Of a DNA stretch of 6,184 bases, positions 1 through 5,032 are shown one piece after another; position 1 is the stretch's first letter, and every line of letters begins with the position of its first letter. Source of the stretch: an uncultured Microbacteriaceae bacterium. Its GTDB lineage: Bacteria > Actinomycetota > Actinomycetes > Actinomycetales > Microbacteriaceae. The notes under the pieces were generated by a model. The model did not search any database. It saw only the letters and a program-made list of their open reading frames with translations, and was not told the origin of the DNA. Position numbers and translations under genes: made by a program. Location of the stretch: assembly GCA_934661165.1 (NCBI GenBank), contig CAKUJB010000075.1, positions 1 to 6,184 on the forward strand, in the 5' to 3' direction.

Positions 1-1
1 C

Positions 2-991
2 GCCCCGGCTCCGGCGGCACCCGCCCCTGCGCCTGCCGCTGCGGCACCCGCCGCTGCCGCGCCCGCGCCCGCGCCGGCTGGGGAGCCGGAGGCCTCCGGC
101 TACCTCACACCGATCGTCCGCAAGCTCGCGGCCGATCTCGGCGTCGACGTCGCGACGGTCACCGGCACCGGTGTCGGCGGCCGCATCACGAAGGACGACG
201 TCGTCACCGCCTCGCAGCGGAGCTCGGCGCCTGCGCCGGCCGCTCCGGCTGCCGCCGCCCCCGCAGAGATCTCGCCGCTGCGCGGCACGAGCGCGCCGCT
301 CTCGCGTCTGCGCAAGGTCATCGCCGAGCGCGCCGTGGTGTCCATGAACTCGACCGCGCAGCTCACGTCCGTCGTCGAAGTCGACCTCACGGCGGTCGCC
401 AACTACCGCGACCGGGTGAAGGCGGACTTCCTCGCGAAGACGGGGCACAAGCTCTCCTTCCTGACCTTCTTCGCAGTGGCCGCCACCGAGGCCCTCGCGC
501 AGTACCCGATCATCAATGCGCGGGTCGAGGGCGAGAACATCGTCTACCCGGCCGGCGAGAACGTCTCGATCGCCGTCGACACCGAGCGCGGCCTGCTCAC
601 CCCGGTGGTGCGCGACGGCCTCGGCAAGTCGGTCGCCGAGTGGGCGGCGGCCATCGCCGACCTCGCGGAGCGCACCCGCACCAACCAGCTCAAGCCCGAC
701 GAGCTCGCCGGCGGCACGTTCACGCTGACGAACACGGGCTCGCGCGGCGCGCTCTTCGACACGCCGGTCGTCTTCCTCCCGCAGTCGGCGATCCTCGGCA
801 CGGGCATCGTGACGAAGCGTCCGGCGGTCGTCGAGGTGGACGGGCAGGAGGCGATCGCGATCCGCTCATTCGTCTACCTCGCGCTCTCGTACGACCACCG
901 CATCATCGACGGGGCCGATGCCGCACGCTTCCTCGGCGCGGTGAAGTCCCGCCTCGAGACGGGCGATTTCGCGGGCGTGCTCGGCATCTGA
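2..991 (+). CDS. sucB: Dihydrolipoamide acyltransferase (E2 of 2-oxoacid dehydrogenase), 3' part
   Basis: This is the E2 core enzyme of the 2-oxoglutarate (and, in Actinobacteria, also pyruvate) dehydrogenase complex. It moves acyl groups from lipoyl-lysine to CoA in the cytoplasm. The reading frame is open from base 2, so the start and lipoyl domain(s) lie outside; 329 residues are visible. Residues 1-32 are a flexible Ala/Pro linker. Residues 34-70 form the E3/E1-binding domain (YLTPIVRKLAADLGV, then GTGVGGRITKDDV). Residues 71-95 are a second Ala/Pro linker. The acyltransferase domain follows from about residue 98 and holds NSTAQLTSVVEVD (116-128) and the active-site motif DHRIIDG (298-304), with catalytic His at codon 896-898. 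It ends LETGDFAGVLGI, a typical E2 C-terminus. The STAQLT segment resembles the actinobacterial SucB/DlaT group. Family assignment is firm; whether it serves OGDH, PDH or both cannot be read here. Confidence 0.94.
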   Translation, partial: APAPAAPAPAPAAAAPAAAAPAPAPAGEPEASGYLTPIVRKLAADLGVDVATVTGTGVGGRITKDDVVTASQRSSAPAPAAPAAAAPAEISPLRGTSAPLSRLRKVIAERAVVSMNSTAQLTSVVEVDLTAVANYRDRVKADFLAKTGHKLSFLTFFAVAATEALAQYPIINARVEGENIVYPAGENVSIAVDTERGLLTPVVRDGLGKSVAEWAAAIADLAERTRTNQLKPDELAGGTFTLTNTGSRGALFDTPVVFLPQSAILGTGIVTKRPAVVEVDGQEAIAIRSFVYLALSYDHRIIDGADAARFLGAVKSRLETGDFAGVLGI

Positions 992-1003
992 GCCGCTCCG
1001 CCC

Positions 1004-2227
1004 TCATGGCGCGCCCGGCGTCGGATCGGCGCCGGGCGTCGTCACTGGTCGCGGCTCCGCGGCGAAGTGGTCACGCACCTCCCAGCCGTCCGGGACCGCG
1101 ACGAGCACGAGCTGCTCGATGCCGCGCGGCCCCTCGATCTCGACGATGAATGCGCCGCCGAGCGCATCGCGCACGGTCGCCGTCCCGCTCGGCGTCGGGG
1201 TGGCAGTCGTCTCGGCCGCGGGAGGCTCGGCGGACGCCACTGGGGTCGGGGATCGCTCCACCGCCGCGACCTCGGACGTCGCGGCGACCGCGCCCGTGCC
1301 CGGGGCGACCGGCAGCGCGATCACGGCGAGCAGCGCGGCGGCTGCGACCGCGGCGGGGATCCAGAATCTCGCTCGCACGCGCCGGATCCCGGTCCACGCC
1401 CGTGCCGCGCGGGTCAGCGCCGCACGGCCCAGGCCGACGGTCAGGAGCCTCGGCGGCGCGGGCTCCCCCGGGTCGGCAGGCGCGGCGCCCTCGCGTCCGG
1501 CCGCGGCGAGCATGACCGCGCCGAGCGGCTCGCTCGCCGCGATGGCCACGGGCTGCGGCTCGGCGAGGTCGTAGCAGCGATCGAGGAAGCTCGGAAACCA
1601 GGACGACCCACCCGGCCGACTCGCGCCGAGCCAGGCAGCGAGACGATGCCAGGAGGCGTCGCGGTCCCGCTCCGGGATCGAGGCGAGCACCACGAGGGCG
1701 AGCGCCGCGAACGCCGCGCAGTCCGCGGCACGGCCCGCGGCCGTCACCGGCCCGATCTCCGCGGCCCCGAAGCCGAGGAGCACGGGAGCGCCCCGGCGAT
1801 CGAGGCCAACGGCGGCGAGGCGCACGCCGCCGTGCGTCACCCCGAGCTCATGCAGCCGCGCGAGCGCCTGCGCGATCGGCACGAGCACGGTCACCGCGGC
1901 GCCCGGGTCGAGCCCGCGGGCGAGCACGGCGGGCAGGTCGTGCGGCACCGCGTCGAGGATGAGGAACGGCGTGCCGCTGCCGATCGCGACGACGTCCCGC
2001 AGTCGCACGACGTGCGGGCCTCGCGCCCGCCACAGCGCCTCCGCCTCGCGCGCCGCACGATCGGCGCCCGACCCAGCTCGGATGAGCTTGAGCGCGACGC
2101 GCTCGCCGTCCTCGGCGGCAGCGGGTGCCCCGAGCCAGACCTCCGCGGTCGGGCCTGCGCCGAGTCGGCGCAGCAGCCGATGCCCACCGATGATGACCCC
2201 GGGTCCCCACTGATCTGGCTGGTCCAT
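1004..2227 (-). CDS. Membrane-anchored protein-kinase-like protein (probable pseudokinase)
   Basis: The 407-residue protein has a Ser/Thr-kinase-like N-lobe. It contains a degenerate glycine loop GAGPTAEVW (23-31), a VALKL strand with Lys47 and a helix-C Glu (61 or 63). The catalytic loop reads VTHGGVRLAAVGLD (130-143): the HRD/HGD Asp is Gly134 and the expected Asn is Ala. The DFG motif is GFG (152-154). AADCAAFAAL (167-176) matches the later kinase helix whose Asp is kept. A single transmembrane helix spans about 288-308. A Thr/Pro/Ala-rich stretch (about 325-350) and a small beta-like module (about 352-390, VEIEGPRG...VPDGWEVRDHF) would then lie outside the cell. The start is supported by AGGA (minus strand, + positions 2235-2238) 7 nt before ATG. 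It stands alone, convergent with the E2 gene and divergent from the DUF4191 gene. Phosphotransfer looks unlikely (inference); a scaffold or sensor role is possible. Partner and signal are unknown. Confidence 0.85.
   Translation of the reverse strand: MDQPDQWGPGVIIGGHRLLRRLGAGPTAEVWLGAPAAAEDGERVALKLIRAGSGADRAAREAEALWRARGPHVVRLRDVVAIGSGTPFLILDAVPHDLPAVLARGLDPGAAVTVLVPIAQALARLHELGVTHGGVRLAAVGLDRRGAPVLLGFGAAEIGPVTAAGRAADCAAFAALALVVLASIPERDRDASWHRLAAWLGASRPGGSSWFPSFLDRCYDLAEPQPVAIAASEPLGAVMLAAAGREGAAPADPGEPAPPRLLTVGLGRAALTRAARAWTGIRRVRARFWIPAAVAAAALLAVIALPVAPGTGAVAATSEVAAVERSPTPVASAEPPAAETTATPTPSGTATVRDALGGAFIVEIEGPRGIEQLVLVAVPDGWEVRDHFAAEPRPVTTPGADPTPGAP
1012..1038. terminator. GC-rich inverted repeat, possible bidirectional terminator
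   Basis: The arms CGCCCGGCG (1012-1020) and CGCCGGGCG (1030-1038) are perfect 9-bp inverted complements around a 9-nt spacer. The repeat starts 20 nt after the E2 stop codon and lies inside the last codons of the convergent gene, where it encodes a Pro/Gly/Ala-rich tail. There is no T-run on either strand. With only 12 nt between the two stop codons, this is the only visible candidate for ending either transcript. It could equally be chance in GC-rich coding DNA. Confidence 0.3.
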
Positions 2228-2339
2228 CCCGTCATCCTGCTCGCGCGCGGCATCCGGTGCCCATGACCGCCGCGGGACCGGTGGAGGACGGCCGCGGCGG
2301 CCGGCCTGTGGAGGAATCGTCGAGTGCGCCGGCGCACCG

Positions 2340-2353
2340 TAAACTGGGCGGCA
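2340..2353 (+). promoter_or_regulatory. Putative -10 element for leaderless DUF4191 transcript
   Basis: TAAACT (2340-2345) fits the actinobacterial TAnnnT -10 pattern. Its end is 7 nt before the A of the ATG at 2353, where transcription would be expected to begin. There is no purine-rich ribosome site at normal distance, which agrees with a leaderless mRNA. The -35 is weak; TCGTCG at 2317-2322 gives a 17-bp spacer. Start-site mapping would decide it. Confidence 0.45.
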
Positions 2354-3072
2354 TGGCCCGGACGACCAACGCCGCTGCGGCGCGCACGCCCAAGGAACCC
2401 GGTCGGCTCAAGCAGATGTGGCAGGTCCTCCGGATGACCATCCGGTACGACTCGCTCGCACTGCCCCTGCTGATCGGCGCATTCGTCCTCCCGGTGCTCG
2501 CGGGCGTCATCCTCGCGCTCGTCCTCACGCCCGGGCAGTGGCTCGGCATGACGCTCTACATCGTCACCGGCGTGCTCGCCGGCGTGCTCCTCGTGCTCAT
2601 CGTCCTCGGCCGACGTGCGGAGAAGGCGGCGTACGCGCAGATCGAAGGGCAGCCCGGCGCGGTGAGCGCCGTCATCCAGACCTCACTGCGCGGCAGCTGG
2701 ATCGGCGACTCGATGCCGGTCGCGGTGAGCCCGAAGACGCAGGACGCGGTGTACCGCATCGTCGGCAAGGGCGGCATCGTCCTCATCGCCGAGGGCCCCG
2801 CGAGCCGGACCGGGAAGCTCATCGACGAGCAGCGCCGCATCGTCAAGCGCATCGTGCCCGAGGCGCCGGTCGGCACACTCCAGGTCGGTCCCGACCCCGA
2901 CTCGGTGCCGCTCCACCGCATCCCCGCCTCGCTGCGCCGCTTCAAGCGCGTGCTGCGCAAGGCCGAGGTCCGGCAGATCTCCGCGCGGCTCGAGTCGCTC
3001 AACAAGACGGGGAACCTGCCGATCCCGAAGGGCATCGACCCGCAGCGGGTGCGCGCGCAGCGTCCCCGATGA
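2353..3072 (+). CDS. DUF4191-type two-helix membrane protein
   Basis: This 239-residue protein matches, in length, layout and position, the conserved actinobacterial DUF4191 family (mycobacterial example Rv2219). The function is not known. A basic N-terminus (KEPGRLKQMWQVLRMT, 14-29) precedes two hydrophobic helices at about 35-58 and 65-86 with a short loop. A cytoplasmic domain of about 150 residues follows, containing GQPGAVSAVIQTSLRGSW (99-116), a strand-rich section VYRIVGKGGIVLIAEGP (133-149) and a strongly basic segment (SLRRFKRVLRKAEVR, 193-207). ATG 2353 is chosen because a -10 box lies just before it and the family begins this way. In-frame starts at 2257 (GTG) and 2263 (ATG) would only add a low-complexity extension. 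The gene sits 100 nt before glnA on the same strand, as in mycobacteria, but the glnA control signals in that gap suggest separate promoters. The link to glutamine synthetase is positional only. Confidence 0.9.
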   Translation: MARTTNAAAARTPKEPGRLKQMWQVLRMTIRYDSLALPLLIGAFVLPVLAGVILALVLTPGQWLGMTLYIVTGVLAGVLLVLIVLGRRAEKAAYAQIEGQPGAVSAVIQTSLRGSWIGDSMPVAVSPKTQDAVYRIVGKGGIVLIAEGPASRTGKLIDEQRRIVKRIVPEAPVGTLQVGPDPDSVPLHRIPASLRRFKRVLRKAEVRQISARLESLNKTGNLPIPKGIDPQRVRAQRPR

Positions 3073-3080
3073 ACACGGGT

Positions 3081-3107
3081 GACACGGCGGCGTAACACTT
3101 TCGAAAC
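3081..3107 (+). promoter_or_regulatory. GlnR-like nitrogen-control box upstream of glnA
   Basis: GTAAC (3092-3096), six bases, then GAAAC (3103-3107) matches the actinobacterial GlnR half-box pair gTnAc-n6-GaAAc exactly. Exactly 22 bp before the GAAAC lies GACAC (3081-3085), 4 of 5 matches to the same half, so a weaker second copy may sit in correct phase. TTTCGAAA (3099-3106) within it is a perfect palindrome. The site falls where the -35 region of the putative glnA promoter would be, which suits an activator. GlnR being the actual regulator in this organism is inference; AmtR or another protein could act instead. Confidence 0.5.
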
Positions 3108-3117
3108 GTCCGGGGCC

Positions 3118-3123
3118 TAGCCT
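3118..3123 (+). promoter_or_regulatory. Putative glnA -10 element
   Basis: TAGCCT fits TAnnnT and begins 10 nt after the GlnR-like box. No recognisable -35 lies 16-18 bp upstream (sequences such as ACACTT), as might be expected of an activator-dependent promoter. The start site would be near 3130, giving a leader of about 43 nt. This is a weak motif with no experimental support. Confidence 0.3.
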
Positions 3124-3152
3124 CGGTGGCAGTGCAGTCAGCACCGCCACCG
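3124..3152 (+). promoter_or_regulatory. Leader hairpin before glnA ribosome site
   Basis: CGGTGGC (3124-3130) pairs with GCCACCG (3146-3152). After one A-C mismatch, GTGC (3132-3135) pairs with GCAC (3141-3144), closing the loop AGTCA. This gives 11 base pairs ending 7 nt before the GGAG ribosome site. It could modulate translation or RNA stability, or the repeat could act as a DNA operator. If transcription starts near 3130 the outer stem would be lost, so the role depends on the true start site. Confidence 0.35.
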
Positions 3153-3159
3153 CATCGAT

Positions 3160-3163
3160 GGAG
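3160..3163 (+). promoter_or_regulatory. glnA ribosome binding site (decides start)
   Basis: GGAG ends 9 nt before ATG 3173. The in-frame ATG at 3158 overlaps this element and has no Shine-Dalgarno of its own, so translation most likely begins at 3173. Confidence 0.7.
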
Positions 3164-3172
3164 TCCCAGCCA

Positions 3173-4609
3173 ATGTCCAAGCCCCTGTTCAAGGATGCCT
3201 CCGAGGTCCTGAGGTTCATCAAGGACACCGACGTCAAGTTCCTCGACATCCGCTTCACCGACCTGCCCGGGGTGCAGCAGCACTTCAACATCCCCGCGTC
3301 GACCGTCGATGAGGACTTCTTCGTCAACGGGCAGCTCTTCGACGGCTCCTCGATCCGCGGCTTCCAGACCATCAACGAGTCGGACCTCCAGCTCATCCCG
3401 GACATCTCGACGGCGGTCATCGACCCGTTCCGCTCGGAGCGCACGCTCATCCTCGTCTTCGACATCTTCAACCCGCGCAGCGGCGAGGTCTACCACCGCG
3501 ACCCGCGCCAGGTCGCGAAGAAGGCCGAGAAGTTCCTCGCCTCCACCGGCATCGCCGACACCGCGTTCTTCGCCCCCGAGGCCGAGTTCTTCATCTTCGA
3601 CGACGTCCGCTACGAAGTCTCGGCGGGCCGCTCCTTCTACGAGGTCGACTCGTCCGAGGCGGCGTGGAACAGCGGCCGCGTCGAGGAGGGCGGCAACCTC
3701 GCGAACAAGACCCCGTACAAGGGCGGCTACTTCCCCGTCTCCCCCGTCGACCAGCACGCGGACCTCCGCGACGACATCTGCCTCAAGCTCATCGATGCGG
3801 GCCTCGAGGTCGAGCGCAGCCACCACGAGGTCGGCACCGCGGGCCAGGGCGAGATCAACTACAAGTTCGACACCCTCGTGCGCTCGGCGGACGACATCCT
3901 CACCTTCAAGTACATCGTCAAGAACACCGCGCTCGAGTGGGGCAAGACCGCGACGTTCATGCCGAAGCCGCTCATGGGCGACAACGGCTCGGGCATGCAC
4001 ACCCACCAGTCGCTCTGGCTGGGCGGCAAGCCGCTGTTCTACGACGAGGCCGGCTACGGCGGGCTCTCCGACATCGCCCGCTGGTACATCGGCGGCATCC
4101 TCAAGCACGCCGCCTCGCTCGCCGCCTTCACGAACCCGTCGGTCAACTCGTACCACCGGCTCGTCAAGGGCTTCGAGGCGCCGATCAACCTCGTCTACTC
4201 GGCCGGCAACCGCTCCGCCGCGATCCGCATCCCGATCACCGGCACGAACCCGAAGGCGAAGCGCATCGAGTTCCGCGCGCCGGACTCGTCGGGCAACCCG
4301 TACCTCGCCTTCGCCGCGCAGCTCATGGCGGGTCTCGACGGCGTGCTCAACAAGATCGAGCCGGCCGACCCGATCGACAAGGACCTCTACGAGCTCCCGG
4401 CGGAGGAGGCGAAGCTCATCCCGCAGCTGCCGACCTCGCTCGGCGAGGCGCTCGACGCGCTCGAGGCCGACAACGACTACCTGCAGGCCGGCGGCGTCTT
4501 CACCCAGGACCTCATCGACACCTGGATCGACTTCAAGCGCACGAAGGAGCTCCTGCCCTTCGCCCTGCGGCCGCACCCGTACGAGTACGAGCTCTACTTC
4601 GGGGTCTGA
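3173..4609 (+). CDS. glnA: Glutamine synthetase type I (GSI-beta)
   Basis: This enzyme makes glutamine from glutamate, ammonia and ATP in the cytoplasm, as a dodecamer with active sites between subunits. The 478-residue length fits the GSI-beta class. Visible motifs from this start are: N-terminal beta-grasp segment with DGSSIRGF (57-64); metal ligands in PEAEFF (135-140; Glu136, Glu138); HHEVGTAGQGE (217-227); the ATP-binding signature GDNGSGMHTHQS (269-280, His276); the flap Glu335 in VKGFEAP; NRSAAIRIP (346-354); and RIEFRAP (364-370). DLYELP places Tyr406 where GlnE adenylylates GSI-beta enzymes, so activity is probably covalently controlled. The start at 3173 gives the family N-terminus MSKPLFKDASEV and has a GGAG site. 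The leader carries a GlnR-like box and a hairpin; a strong terminator follows 51 nt after the stop. No residue looks missing. Codon use is strongly GC-ending like its left neighbours. Confidence 0.98.
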   Translation: MSKPLFKDASEVLRFIKDTDVKFLDIRFTDLPGVQQHFNIPASTVDEDFFVNGQLFDGSSIRGFQTINESDLQLIPDISTAVIDPFRSERTLILVFDIFNPRSGEVYHRDPRQVAKKAEKFLASTGIADTAFFAPEAEFFIFDDVRYEVSAGRSFYEVDSSEAAWNSGRVEEGGNLANKTPYKGGYFPVSPVDQHADLRDDICLKLIDAGLEVERSHHEVGTAGQGEINYKFDTLVRSADDILTFKYIVKNTALEWGKTATFMPKPLMGDNGSGMHTHQSLWLGGKPLFYDEAGYGGLSDIARWYIGGILKHAASLAAFTNPSVNSYHRLVKGFEAPINLVYSAGNRSAAIRIPITGTNPKAKRIEFRAPDSSGNPYLAFAAQLMAGLDGVLNKIEPADPIDKDLYELPAEEAKLIPQLPTSLGEALDALEADNDYLQAGGVFTQDLIDTWIDFKRTKELLPFALRPHPYEYELYFGV

Positions 4610-4621
4610 TTCCGGGAGGCC

Positions 4622-4648
4622 CTCAGAGCCACACTTCCGGTCTCTGAG
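4622..4648 (+). repeat. Short inverted repeat after glnA
   Basis: CTCAGAG (4622-4628) and CTCTGAG (4642-4648) are 7-bp inverted complements with a 13-nt loop, starting 12 nt after the glnA stop. CTGAGCCC (4644-4651) recurs at 4661-4668 as the first arm of the terminator, so the two structures could compete or be relics of duplication. It is weak on its own. Confidence 0.35.
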
Positions 4649-4660
4649 CCCAGCAATTTA

Positions 4661-4696
4661 CTGAGCCCCAGGCGGCAGTTGCCGTCTGGGGCTCAG
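4661..4696. terminator. Strong hairpin terminator downstream of glnA
   Basis: A 16-bp stem (4661-4676 with 4681-4696) contains one G-T wobble (4672/4685) and closes on the tetraloop AGTT. It lies 51 nt after the glnA stop. No T-run follows on the + strand; on the minus strand the stem is followed by TAAATT. It is well placed to end glnA transcripts and could also stop leftward transcripts from the nuclease gene. Actinobacterial terminators often lack a T-tract. Confidence 0.8.
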
Positions 4697-5032
4697 TGTA
4701 CCTCTGGACGTTTACGGACGGCTACGGGGAGTAAACGGACAGGTTTTCGGACAGCGCAAATGGCCGCTTCGACATTGGTTCCTCGCTATACATTGACGCC
4801 ATAGAGTGACTCGATGCCTACGCCGCGAAGGCACATACGACGCGCGCGGGCAAGCAGAGCAGCTCACCCGGCCCCGGACGCGAGGACTTCAGCGCACTTC
4901 GATGAGCAGTAACATGAGCAGCATCAGCCACTCCGGTCTCTCCTCTTCGGTTGTCCAGGCGCTCGCTCGCCGCACGCCGAGCAGGCACGGCACCGCGTGG
5001 AACATCACTGAAGGAAGTGTGCGCTGAGCTGA
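4697..5032. other. Intergenic junction region without a convincing gene
   Basis: This stretch between the glnA terminator and the stop of the convergent nuclease gene holds the GGAC repeat cluster at its left end. TATACA (4787-4792) resembles a -10 box but has no matching -35. A GTG-started frame at 4806-5027 (73 codons) would follow it with almost no leader; its product is Arg/Ser-rich, has no ribosome site and matches nothing I know. No tRNA, CRISPR array or integrase remnant was recognised. Codon-position composition is more mixed than in the genes to the left. It may be a junction of inserted DNA. Confidence 0.5.
4706..4754. repeat. Cluster of GGAC direct repeats and a 7-bp inverted repeat
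   Basis: GGAC occurs at 4706, 4716, 4737 and 4749, the last three as CGGAC and the last two as CGGACAG. Spacings of 10, 21 and 12 are close to whole helical turns. CGTTTAC (4709-4715) and GTAAACG (4731-4737) form a perfect inverted repeat with a 15-nt centre. Such arrangements suit a protein-binding site such as an operator or recombinase site. None is identified, and no integrase gene is in the window. Confidence 0.4.

Noticed and set aside
2..100. Repetitive Ala/Pro-coding DNA at the left edge
   Set aside because: It is not a DNA repeat element; it encodes the flexible interdomain linker normal for E2 enzymes.
1067..2266. 399-codon + strand open frame opposite the kinase-like gene
   Set aside because: Arg/Gly-rich with no domain. 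The minus strand shows kinase motifs, a transmembrane helix and a ribosome site.
2291..2306. GC-only near-palindromic stretch in the divergent promoter region
   Set aside because: Expected by chance in such GC-rich DNA; no clear arm structure or spacing to a promoter.
2257..2352. Upstream in-frame starts (GTG 2257, ATG 2263) for the DUF4191 gene
   Set aside because: The extension is low-complexity Gly/Arg/Ser sequence, and a -10 box sits directly before the ATG at 2353.
3158..3172. Upstream in-frame ATG for glnA
   Set aside because: The GGAG ribosome site overlaps it and is correctly spaced for ATG 3173; the family N-terminus begins at MSKPLF.
2999..4576. Long open frame of 525 codons on the minus strand across glnA
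   Set aside because: It mirrors glnA codons in high-GC DNA. The product is Glu/Val/Arg/Leu low-complexity sequence without a family, while glnA is certain on the other strand.
3309..4664. Long + strand open frame overlapping glnA in another phase
   Set aside because: The translation is almost entirely Ser/Arg/Thr/Pro, a shadow of GC-rich codons.
4814..4912. 32-codon frame starting at ATG 4814
   Set aside because: Short, Arg/Ala-rich and without a ribosome site; no support beyond being open.
4806..5027. Possible 73-codon gene (GTG start) after a TATACA box, ending 5 nt before the convergent stop
   Set aside because: It has no ribosome site, no -35, an Arg/Ser-rich product with no recognisable family and mixed codon use. 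It is mentioned in the intergenic entry in case relatives conserve it.
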